Shown piece by piece: positions 1-6,569 of a stretch of 64,000 nucleotides of DNA. A program made the translations under genes and the position numbers. The notes under the pieces are model-generated. The model was not told where the DNA came from, did not search any database, and worked only from the letters and a program-made list of their open reading frames with translations. Numbering within the stretch: the first letter of the stretch is position 1; every line of letters starts with the position of its first letter. This DNA is from Fidelibacterota bacterium (GTDB lineage: Bacteria; Fidelibacterota; UBA8477; JABMPR01): the NCBI GenBank assembly GCA_016844945.1, contig JAERTJ010000189.1, positions 1-64,000 of the forward strand, read 5' to 3'.

Positions 1-326
1 TTCCATAGTAATTCGAATAAAAAAACGAAAAAAAGTAAGTGGTTCCAACTTGGTATCCAATTAAAAAGTAAAACATTGTATCACCTATAGTTGATTGTAT
101 GCTCCCAATGGTAGACTTGTTAATTGTTTCGCATGATTCGATGCGCCCTAAGAATCCACAGGGCATAAAAGTAACAAGGAGTTAGATGAGATTTCATCTT
201 CCCGGAGATGTGGCGAGAAACACATAATGACGTTTTGTAGCATGGCTAATTTACCCTAGACTTCCCGTCAACATGGCGAGTAAAGCTATCAGAAAAGAAT
301 TCTTTATGGGCTCACCAATCTTCCAG

Positions 327-394
327 AATCCTTCCAGCTTAAACAGTAATTAATGGGAACATTCGGTAATTTTAGGGATTTGCCTTCCGTTTTA
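327..394 (+). repeat. Dispersed direct repeat, left copy
   Basis: This block aligns with 10373-10441 in the same orientation: by hand about 51 of 68 aligned positions agree. The identical cores are AATCCTTCCA, ATTAATGGGA and a GTTTTA end, with GGGA..TGC.TTCC between. Both copies are non-coding, and together they bracket the accessory segment that ends just before asd. Whether it is a mobile-element edge, an old duplication or a conserved regulatory element cannot be told from two copies. Confidence 0.5.
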
Positions 395-403
395 TCTGCG
401 CCT

Positions 404-420
404 GTAACATGTTATGTTAC
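404..420. promoter_or_regulatory. Perfect 7-3-7 palindrome, possible operator
   Basis: GTAACAT-GTT-ATGTTAC is a perfect inverted repeat. The 13-mer TGTAACATGTTAT that overlaps it (403-415) occurs again at 4733-4745 in front of mntP, which suggests a shared DNA-binding protein. No gene start follows closely on either strand, so its target here, if any, is unknown or lost. Confidence 0.35.
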
Positions 421-465
421 TGATACTTACAAGTTTTTATTGCGCTAATTTGGATTCATATAGAC

Positions 466-485
466 TGAATCCCTCCCTCTCCGCA
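466..485 (+). other. tRNA-Ser-3'-end-like fragment
   Basis: The string TGAATCCCTCCCTCTCCGCA resembles the T-arm 3' half, acceptor strand and discriminator of a serine tRNA with a GGAGAGG acceptor. No tRNA body lies upstream: no D-arm, no anticodon arm and no TTCGA loop. It follows an inverted repeat GGATTCA (452-458)/TGAATCC (466-472) and precedes a GCTCC/GGGAGC hairpin. It may be an integration-site relic or chance similarity. Confidence 0.25.
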
Positions 486-759
486 AACCTGCGCTCCTGT
501 GGGAGCTTCGTTTTGCAGACTTTTCTGTGGTAAACCTTTTCAATTGCCTGCCTCACAATTCTATTGATACTAAAATTGGGTGATAGTGTGGCATCACCGA
601 ATCACATTCAAAAGTGCAAGTGAGAATAGGATAAACTAGAGTGATGAGGTAGAGATCAAAGTTGGGTTCCTGACACCATTCATTTGGGCGTTTGCCCATT
701 TGTTTTACCGTCATCGTCAGAAATGGTGGGCAAAATTTTGAACAAGAATCTGTTCTAAC

Positions 760-1121
760 TTATGTTGACATCCCCAGCAGCGCAACATTGATGTAAGAGA
801 ACATCCACAACACCCATACTACCAAACTGAAGCGATGAAACCGAGTTCGTCGGGTTTCATTATTGCGCACAAGGACAAGTGTAGCTCAGATGGTATGAAT
901 CAACATAAAGAAAATACCAGCATATCCTGATACGGAATGAAGGCTAAATGTTTCGATTGTAGAATTGTGGATCATAAGCCCTGTCCCAAAAACATCGAAG
1001 ACCAACCCAGCCCAGATTAGATTCAGGTGTGATCGATGCAATATTCCAGCGACCCGTTCGCTCCAAGTTGCAATTGTATAAAGGACGAGGCAATTGTGAT
1101 TAGAATTGCAGGTATTGGCAT
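760..1121 (-). pseudogene. HsmA/TIGR03987-like small membrane protein, decayed
   Basis: Reading the minus strand from ATG 1121 (GGAG nine bases upstream) gives MPIPAILITIA. The frame then breaks at 1090/1089, consistent with loss of one base, and continues as LVLYTIATWSERVAGILHR and on through three more hydrophobic segments with the family-like stretches WAGLVFDVFGTGLM and FHRFSLVVWVLWM, to TAA at 760-762. A second lesion is TGA at 886-888 where relatives have Trp (H-x-x-W-A-T-L-V-L-V). The whole is about 120 codons, the usual size of this four-helix family. I recognise the family from its pattern and could not search. Two independent lesions argue for decay; sequencing error is the alternative. 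Confidence 0.65.
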
Positions 1122-1179
1122 CTTATTAATCTCCGAGTTTGAAACGGATTATGTTCATGTAACTCAGCAAACCAACATG

Positions 1180-1205
1180 AGAAAGCCCGGACATCCGGGC
1201 TTTCT
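1180..1205 (-). terminator. Strong hairpin terminator
   Basis: AGAAAGCCCGGA (1180-1191) and TCCGGGCTTTCT (1194-1205) are perfectly complementary over 12 bp. It lies 27 bases past the stop of the minus-strand lipoprotein-like gene and before the decayed HsmA-like gene. The symmetric A/T ends allow termination in both directions. Confidence 0.75.
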
Positions 1206-1231
1206 ATTACGTGGTTTCTCGTCTCCTACGA

Positions 1232-1915
1232 TTAGGGGTGGGTTCCATGGCGATTATCATCTCTGAACCCTCGAAAAGACTTCCGAATCGCATCATCAAT
1301 TTCGTTCTCATGATCCTCATCCAGAGGATTGAGGGAGTTCCCATCAGCATCGTGGAACCAACTATCAACGTCAACAGTAAGCGTTATGTTCACCTCCAGC
1401 CCTTCCTCGTCAATGATAAGGGGTGGATCTATTTCAACCCGTTGCTTCGTGCTTCTTCGAGATTTGAAAGCGAAGACAGTTCCTTCATATGTGCCCTTAA
1501 AGACAACACAAAATCTCTCATTACCACCGGTGCTTTCCATAAAGTCAGGATCGCCTGGATCTTCGCCATCCTCCGGCTTATGGATGCGAAAGCTGACCTT
1601 GTTATATGTCCCTAGTGGTATATCAGCCGCATGAAGCGTATTGACCGATCCATCCAGAGCCAGATTAAGAATCTGAGGTTCTGTTTTAAAATCAAGGGAA
1701 TCTCCATCATCCTCGCTGTGAAATTGGATAGTCTTGAGGAGGATCTTCACAGAATCCAGCTGAACATCTGAATTACTCGGCTTCAACATAGTACTACTGG
1801 CTGGTACTGCAAAACTAAGAGATGTGGTTGAATTCAATTCATCTTCAGTCTGTTAACATCTGAATAGAAAGATTACTGATAGACTTGATATCAATACCAA
1901 TTTGAGATTGTTCAT
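1232..1915 (-). pseudogene. DUF4382-like lipoprotein gene with in-frame TAA after the Cys
   Basis: The likely start is ATG 1915, with AAGGGG upstream and only 14 bases after the preceding gene's stop. It gives MNNLKLVLISSLSVIFLFRC, a lipoprotein-type signal peptide whose Cys is preceded by Arg instead of Gly/Ala/Ser. TAA at 1853-1855 follows directly, and the same frame stays open for 207 more codons. The body (VKILLKTIQF, then IPLGTYNKVSFRIHKP) resembles the beta-rich DUF4382-like lipoproteins of FCB bacteria; the C-terminal part is acidic. The only start after the stop is TTG 1837, which would make an unexported protein. Since the frame is kept, one substitution explains the stop. Decay, read-through or a base error remain open. 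Confidence 0.7.
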
Positions 1916-1928
1916 TCGGCTAATCCCC

Positions 1929-2942
1929 TTACTTGAGTAGCATCATCCGTTTTGATTGCATCCGCCCACTTGATCGAAGTGTATATATATAGATTCCAGC
2001 TGGTAATTGCGCTCCCCGATTGTCACGCGCATCCCATGTGACACTCTGGACGCCGGCTTGACGTACACCTTTATGTAGTGTGGCTAGCAGCGCACCCTGT
2101 AGATCATATACGTTTAGTTCTACAAACGCCGGTGATGCCAATTCGTACCGTAAAACAGTTTCTGGGTTAAATGGATTTGGGTAATTATCATATAGTTCGA
2201 ACCCACGAGGTACTATTGCTACTGGATCTATGCCTACAGGGCTACCTATGTCCGTAAAACTGGTATTGTGACTAAAGCTCTCCAAGGTGTTTCCAGAAAC
2301 TGAGGCCAGGTCAACTCTCCAGGCGTGATCAGTCGGTGGGGTGTCATAAATTCCGTCTCCATTGTGATCAGCCCAGAAATCGACTTGATAACTCGCTCCA
2401 TCTTCAAGAGCATGTAGAAACACGAACTCGTAGGCTGCACTACCAATGCTTGATAGGTCTTCGCTGGCCACGACAAGATCGGTTGAGGTGTCCACAATAC
2501 GGATTTCAAAATATTGACCAACATGGGGAGTCATGTCAGTGAACTGCATGTGGAGTGAGGACATCGCGGCATCTCCGCCAGGTACACTGCTATTGGATCC
2601 AGGGTTGGTTACAAAAGAACTGGTTCCAGGGTTAATAGCCCCATTGGTCCAGACACCAAAAGGGTCCTCCAATTCATGGCCATTACTAAAGCCATCACCA
2701 TCTGCGTCTGCTGCAGCCAAACTAGGGCCCCACACAACGTTACCATCAGATAGGTAGTTATTCTCAATGAGGGTGCCAAAGGCAGTGCGTGGTCCACCAG
2801 GCGTCACGTGGCAGGAAGCACATCCGAACTCACTCCCATTGGGTATCTGATTCACTCGATGACTTCTTGCAAACAGAGTCGTAGTGAGTGATAGTAGTGT
2901 GACAAGCATTATCATTGTTGAATGTATAACTATTTTCTTCAT
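1929..2942 (-). CDS. Secreted temptin-like protein with C-terminal sorting domain
   Basis: The protein has 337 residues. A signal peptide ends near residue 25. Residues 36-95 hold a CxxCH motif (C41, C44, H45) followed by a calcium-loop-like DADGDGFSNGHEL (79-91), the order seen in temptin-like Cys domains. A beta-rich middle part (about 125-235) precedes a C-terminal domain from about 250 with NYPNPFNPET and a closing basic/hydrophobic tail, the FCB secretion/anchoring type. It is therefore exported and probably placed on the cell surface. The CxxCH could also bind heme c, but a single motif inside a temptin pattern does not prove it. A strong AAGGAGA site precedes the ATG. It is the first gene of a pair with the broken lipoprotein gene. 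Confidence 0.75.
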   Translation of the reverse strand: MKKIVIHSTMIMLVTLLSLTTTLFARSHRVNQIPNGSEFGCASCHVTPGGPRTAFGTLIENNYLSDGNVVWGPSLAAADADGDGFSNGHELEDPFGVWTNGAINPGTSSFVTNPGSNSSVPGGDAAMSSLHMQFTDMTPHVGQYFEIRIVDTSTDLVVASEDLSSIGSAAYEFVFLHALEDGASYQVDFWADHNGDGIYDTPPTDHAWRVDLASVSGNTLESFSHNTSFTDIGSPVGIDPVAIVPRGFELYDNYPNPFNPETVLRYELASPAFVELNVYDLQGALLATLHKGVRQAGVQSVTWDARDNRGAQLPAGIYIYTLRSSGRMQSKRMMLLK

Positions 2943-3083
2943 ATCTTCTCCTTGAGTTGGTTTTCCGATATAAATTATCTATGCAATCAATTAACATGAT
3001 GATATTCATCACATTTATTGATAATTGAAATTGTGGGAGTTCCTCTTTGTCTCAGTTGTTTTAGATAGCGTAGTTAATAAAAG

Positions 3084-3131
3084 GACCTGACTGGTCATAC
3101 CTGACCTGACAGGCTGAGAAGGTATCAGGTC
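3084..3131 (-). terminator. Possible terminator hairpin after the DUF2892 gene
   Basis: GACCTGA (3084-3090) and TCAGGTC (3125-3131) pair, with GGTA/TACC able to extend the stem, around a long internal part. On the minus strand the second arm is followed by CTTTTATT. It overlaps the stop codon of the DUF2892 gene. The long loop makes this a weak call. Confidence 0.4.
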
Positions 3132-3322
3132 TTTGAATGGCTAACACGACAGGTAGACAGGCCAAAAGGTAAGTAGAGTGGACACCAGCCAAGTGCGGAT
3201 GTCGCAAGGGGTATAAGACCTATAAGCCCCCACCATGATTGGAAATGATATCCCAATGCTAATATTATTACACCCAGTAATACTCTAATCACTCTATCTA
3301 TGCGTCCGACATTTTGATCCAT
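3125..3322 (-). CDS. DUF2892 (YgaP-type) small inner-membrane protein
   Basis: The product has 65 residues: MDQNVGRIDRVIRVLLG, then a helical hairpin with GLIPLATSALGWCPLYLPFG. This is the DUF2892 pattern, found alone or as the C-terminal membrane part of YgaP rhodaneses, with a conserved Cys (C47 here) near the second helix. Genes of this family often sit beside Crp/Fnr regulators and sulfur or redox functions. It starts at ATG 3322 with GAGGAGG upstream. A perfect Crp/Fnr-type palindrome lies 72-86 bases before the start, and the regulator gene is directly upstream, so control by that neighbour is likely (inference). Confidence 0.85.
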   Translation of the reverse strand: MDQNVGRIDRVIRVLLGVIILALGYHFQSWWGLIGLIPLATSALGWCPLYLPFGLSTCRVSHSKT

Positions 3323-3393
3323 TTTGTGTTCCTCCTCATTAGTCAGTTAATCAATAATCAGCTAAATAATAGCAGGAACCAGGACACTAAGTC

Positions 3394-3408
3394 TGTGACA
3401 ATGTCACA
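3394..3408. promoter_or_regulatory. TGTGAC-AAT-GTCACA palindrome, likely Crp/Fnr-type operator
   Basis: This perfect 6-3-6 inverted repeat sits between the stop of the Crp/Fnr gene and the start of the DUF2892 gene, at promoter distance from the latter. TGTGA half-sites are the classic target of Crp/Fnr-family recognition helices, although the spacing (TGTGA-N5-TCACA) is one base shorter than E. coli CRP. Confidence 0.6.
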
Positions 3409-3413
3409 TATAC

Positions 3414-4085
3414 TCAACTTTTTTTGATGTTTTTGAGGCCCTTTTGATCTAGAATATGAATAGTACCTCGTTTAAGAAAAATCAGATTCCGATGCTCAAA
3501 GTCTTTTAGAACTCTACTAACGACTTCTCGTGCAGAGCCTAACTCAAATGCTATATCTTGATGGGTGCGATTGAGAGGCACATCATTAGTAGAGTTGGCA
3601 AGTAAGTATTCAGACAGACGAATATCCAGTCTTTTAAAAGTAACCGAGTCAACCAGCTCAATAATTCTGCCAAGCCGACTTGACATCATCCCAAAAGCGA
3701 AACGTCTCCATACTTCATACTTATTTGTCCAATCTGCAAGAATACCAGCTGGAATTCCGATAGCCTGAACCGGTTCTTCCACTACAGCATGTGCTGGGAA
3801 TTCGTTTTCACTGAGGATACATGAAACTGTGAGAATGCAACTTTCACCCGGGTGAATTCTGTAGAGAGTCACCTCTCTACCATTCTCTCCAACTTTGTAG
3901 ACTCTGACCAAACCGTCTATAACGAAGGGCAAATGCCCACAAGTGTCACCTTCCCAGCATACATACTCACCTGGTTTTAGCGAAAGCTTGACTCCATATT
4001 TTTCAATTTCGTCGATTTGGCTTTTAGATAAGTCGGGTGCAATTGAAAATGCACGGTTAATATCTGACTTGGTCAATGAACTCAA
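3414..4085 (-). CDS. Crp/Fnr-family transcriptional regulator
   Basis: The 223 residues comprise a cyclic-nucleotide-binding-like beta-barrel (about 25-130, GEYVCWEGDTCGHLPFVIDG), a dimer helix, and a winged HTH (about 155-215) with THQDIAFELGSAREVVSRVL, the FNR/Crp recognition unit. The sensory part carries Cys residues (CWEGDTC, SCILTVSC) but not the N-terminal four-Cys pattern of FNR, so an iron-sulfur cluster is not shown. The family usually senses redox, NO, CO or nucleotide signals. The start is TTG 4085, supported by GAGGTGA six bases upstream; the gene follows mntP by 16 bases and may be cotranscribed with it. A likely target is the palindrome just past its 3' end. Confidence 0.85.
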   Translation of the reverse strand: MSSLTKSDINRAFSIAPDLSKSQIDEIEKYGVKLSLKPGEYVCWEGDTCGHLPFVIDGLVRVYKVGENGREVTLYRIHPGESCILTVSCILSENEFPAHAVVEEPVQAIGIPAGILADWTNKYEVWRRFAFGMMSSRLGRIIELVDSVTFKRLDIRLSEYLLANSTNDVPLNRTHQDIAFELGSAREVVSRVLKDFEHRNLIFLKRGTIHILDQKGLKNIKKS

Positions 4086-4101
4086 TTTGTCACCTCATCT
4101 A

Positions 4102-4665
4102 TCAGGACAAGTATATATGTGTGAATAGTATTCGCAATCCGATTCCGATTAGAATAAGACCACCAAAAGCCTCAACACCCTTTCCGAGTAGTTTTCCTGC
4201 TACCAATCCAAGTCTTGTTGCTCCAATGGAGAGTATGAGAGTGATTACTCCAATCAGAAGACTTGCCAACCAAATGTTCACATCTAAGAGCGAAAAACTC
4301 AAACCCACAGCTAGAGCATCGATGCTGGTGGCTATACTCAGCGTGATTAAAGTCCATCCTCGGGTAGGGTCGGATATGATTTTCTCAGCTGATTTATCAA
4401 ACCAGGATGCAACCATACGCCCACCTACGACTGCTAATAAAATAAACGCGATCCAGTGATCCCATTTCTCGATGTATGAAACAACGGTTGAACCAAGGAA
4501 CCACCCAATCAGAGGCATGACTCCTTGAAATAGTCCGAAATGAAAAGCCAGACGAAATACTTGACGGCTCTGGTAGGCATACCCTGAAGCTGCTGCAGTC
4601 ATTGAGACGGCTGATGCATCCATCGCCAGCCCGATCGCGACTAGTATGATTTCGAGTAAGGTCAT
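4102..4665 (-). CDS. mntP: MntP manganese efflux pump
   Basis: This is an inner-membrane exporter of Mn(II) with six predicted helices in two repeats. The diagnostic first helix MTLLEIILVAIGLAMDASAV and the repeat-2 counterpart SIATSIDALAVGLSFSLL both carry the conserved Asp-Ala pairs of the family. I chose ATG 4665 because family members begin there; an in-frame start at 4710 would add 15 atypical residues. Length 187 residues is normal. Two abutting palindromes lie 67-97 bases upstream, suggesting metal-dependent repression or activation. The gene runs towards the Crp/Fnr gene and diverges from the porin operon. Confidence 0.9.
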   Translation of the reverse strand: MTLLEIILVAIGLAMDASAVSMTAAASGYAYQSRQVFRLAFHFGLFQGVMPLIGWFLGSTVVSYIEKWDHWIAFILLAVVGGRMVASWFDKSAEKIISDPTRGWTLITLSIATSIDALAVGLSFSLLDVNIWLASLLIGVITLILSIGATRLGLVAGKLLGKGVEAFGGLILIGIGLRILFTHIYLS

Positions 4666-4731
4666 GCGACATATTAATATTCCCCTCCGAGATTGGTACG
4701 AAATTTCCATTTGAGTCCGAAGCCTATTTCA

Positions 4732-4762
4732 TTGTAACATGTTATAATTTGCCAGTGGCAAA
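4732..4762. promoter_or_regulatory. Two abutting palindromes upstream of mntP
   Basis: TTGTAACATGTTATAA (4732-4747) is a near-perfect palindrome and shares a 13-mer with the 404-420 palindrome. It abuts TTTGCCA-G-TGGCAAA (4748-4762), a perfect 7-1-7 palindrome. They lie in the gap between divergent mntP and the porin operon. TTTGCC half-sites recall MntR-type manganese operators, which would fit the mntP target; that identification is inference. Confidence 0.55.
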
Positions 4763-4878
4763 CAAAGTTGTTGGAATGGCGTGCGGTTCGTATTAGTATT
4801 GAGACACATTCGCATTTAGTTTAAATGCTGAAGATTAGTAACAATTTGGGGGCTTTACTTAGAAAGGAATAAAAAGAT

Positions 4879-5997
4879 TTGAACCAGATTAAACCAAAAC
4901 TAGTCACCATGTTGCTTGCAGTAACAATACCATTCTCGGGTGGATATTCTCAGACATTTGAAGGCCTTGATGAGATGCTATTTAGTCCAAAAACCACAAT
5001 AGGTGGCTATGGTGAGATGCACTATAATCAGGTTAAGCAAGAAAACGGTAATAGCACTGGGACCCTGGACTTCCACCGCTTCGTCCTCTTTTACAGTCAC
5101 GCCTGGACCGAACAGTGGTCATTCAAATCCGAAATTGAGCTGGAGCACAACTTTGTTAAGGATGGTCAGGGAGAACTCGAGCTAGAACAGGCTTTTGTTG
5201 ATTTTCACCATTCAGATGCCTTTGGTTTTCAGGCTGGTGTGATTTTACCAAGTGTTGGTTTTATCAATGAATACCACGAGCCACCTCTTTTTTTTGGAGT
5301 GGAGCGGCCCAATTATTCCAAACATATCATTCCAACTACCTGGTTTGGGAATGGAGCTGCAGTCTATGGTAAACTTCTGGGTGTCGACTATCGCTTCGTT
5401 TTAATGGAAGGTCTCGATGGAACAAAGTTCTCAGCCTCAAGTGGGCTACGCAGTGGACGTCAGAAAGGGTATAAAGCAGAAGCGACTCACCCACTATTCA
5501 ACTTAAAGCTGGAGAGTAGGGCGATAAATGGCATGATCCTCGGAGGGTCTTTCAGCCATATGAAAGCTCCGGACACACTAAACAACATGGCCAGCGTAAA
5601 CCCTACCACGCTCGCTGAGGTGCACCTGAATCTAAAACGGGGCGGACTGATCGTGCAGGGTGAGTTGGGGCAGATCAATTATGGCGAACCTGAACTTGTG
5701 AGTGGAGTGACGTCCGCCCGTGGATATTATTTGGATCTTGGATATGATATTGGATCCTTCCTGAAGATGAAGGGAGAATTTATCCCGTGGATCCGTTTCT
5801 CGGATATCAATACTGCTGCAGCTTCAGAGGGTGTTGATGCTTCAATAGAAGCGGATCACCATGATAGTCAATGGATGCTAGGTGTACAATTGAAACCGAT
5901 CCCCCAAGTTGTTTACAAACTAGATTACGGCAAGCTCACTCCAGAGAATGGAGATGCATCAACATTATTCAATCTTGGTGTAGGGTACATGTTCTAA
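4879..5997 (+). CDS. Outer-membrane beta-barrel protein (porin O/P-like)
   Basis: The 372-residue product has an N-terminal signal peptide (cleavage likely after GGYSQ, near residue 25) and alternating beta strands through to a terminal aromatic residue (VGYMF), as expected for BAM-inserted barrels. GGYGEMHYNQ at the start and LDFHRFVLFYSH resemble phosphate-selective-porin-like proteins of FCB bacteria. Substrate is not readable from sequence. The start is TTG 4879 with AAAGGAA upstream. It is the first gene of a three-gene operon; the next gene begins eight bases after its stop, so it may serve the flavoprotein/membrane-protein pair behind it. Confidence 0.75.
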   Translation: MNQIKPKLVTMLLAVTIPFSGGYSQTFEGLDEMLFSPKTTIGGYGEMHYNQVKQENGNSTGTLDFHRFVLFYSHAWTEQWSFKSEIELEHNFVKDGQGELELEQAFVDFHHSDAFGFQAGVILPSVGFINEYHEPPLFFGVERPNYSKHIIPTTWFGNGAAVYGKLLGVDYRFVLMEGLDGTKFSASSGLRSGRQKGYKAEATHPLFNLKLESRAINGMILGGSFSHMKAPDTLNNMASVNPTTLAEVHLNLKRGGLIVQGELGQINYGEPELVSGVTSARGYYLDLGYDIGSFLKMKGEFIPWIRFSDINTAAASEGVDASIEADHHDSQWMLGVQLKPIPQVVYKLDYGKLTPENGDASTLFNLGVGYMF

Positions 5998-6005
5998 GGA
6001 CCTCA

Positions 6006-6551
6006 GTGAAAAGCCCTATACTTATAACTGCTATACTTAGAGCTGTTCTTCTAGCCCCTCTTGTTCTCTCTGCTGGGGTTGGAGAGGAAACTGAATCTAT
6101 TCTGCGTCAGGTCTTTCCTGACGCAGATGGTTTAGAATTCACGGCTATTGATTTGGATATCACGGCAAAGAAACAGGCCGAGAATGCAAGTGGACAGGTA
6201 TTCCAAATGGAGAAAGTGTTCTTGTGGCACATTCGGAATGGAGAGAACGTTGGGGGCTATGCTGTTCTAGACAATGTACTCGGGAAGGTGCAACCGATTA
6301 CTTATGTCGTGGTTTATGACAGTCAGCTATCTGTTGTGGAGGTGCAGGTCATCCGATATAGAGAACAACATGGTGGAGCTGTTCAAAATTCATCCTGGCT
6401 TGATCAATTCGATGGCTTTAACAGCAATTCAGGGTTCTTGTTAGGTGAGCATATTAATGGAGTTACTGGTGCCACACTTTCAGCAAATGCCCTAGCTCGA
6501 GGGGTTAAAAGAATGACCGTCTATCTATCACTCACAATTCAACAGGATTAA
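6006..6551 (+). CDS. Exported FMN-binding domain protein (NqrC/RnfG type)
   Basis: The 181 residues start at GTG 6006 with AAGGA five bases before; a longer frame from 5871 would run through the porin gene and is not credible. An N-terminal hydrophobic stretch (about 4-24) exports it. Near the C-terminus is INGVTGATLSANAL, the motif at which ApbE-type transferases attach FMN covalently, with Thr157 of TGAT as predicted acceptor. These domains pass electrons outside the cytoplasm, as in NqrC and RnfG, but no other Nqr/Rnf subunit is present here. The next gene, a membrane protein, starts 18 bases on. Its electron donor and acceptor are unknown. Confidence 0.85.
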   Translation: MKSPILITAILRAVLLAPLVLSAGVGEETESILRQVFPDADGLEFTAIDLDITAKKQAENASGQVFQMEKVFLWHIRNGENVGGYAVLDNVLGKVQPITYVVVYDSQLSVVEVQVIRYREQHGGAVQNSSWLDQFDGFNSNSGFLLGEHINGVTGATLSANALARGVKRMTVYLSLTIQQD

Positions 6552-6569
6552 TCTTTGAAGGGCAATCAA

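Larger units (their letters stand above)
1..759. other. Intergenic stretch without a recognisable intact gene
   Basis: No open frame here looks like a protein on either strand. The first 90 bases are open in plus frame 1 and end at TAG 88-90, so the tail of a gene from the left cannot be excluded, but the residues are low-complexity. Visible structure: one copy of a dispersed repeat (327-394), a GTAACAT-GTT-ATGTTAC palindrome (404-420), a hairpin followed by a tRNA-3'-end-like string (452-485) and a small hairpin GCTCC/GGGAGC (493-506). Confidence 0.6.

Noticed and set aside
1-90. C-terminal tail of a gene entering from the left
   Set aside because: Frame 1 is open for 29 codons, but the residues are Lys/Asn/Ser-rich low complexity and nothing supports a protein family.
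835-860. Hairpin ATGAAACC...GGTTTCAT as a terminator
   Set aside because: It falls inside the decayed HsmA-like reading frame (codons for NETRRTRFHR), so coding constraint explains it better.
1036-1634. Plus-strand open frames (1036-1266, 1211-1615, 1329-1634)
   Set aside because: They lie opposite the decayed HsmA-like and lipoprotein genes, have no family-like sequence and no good ribosome-binding sites.
2807-2822. CxxCH motif as proof of a c-type cytochrome
   Set aside because: It is a single motif embedded in a temptin-like pattern; heme binding is only one possibility.
5871-6005. Upstream extension of the FMN-binding protein
   Set aside because: It would overlap the porin gene in another frame; GTG 6006 has an AAGGA site and gives a proper signal peptide.
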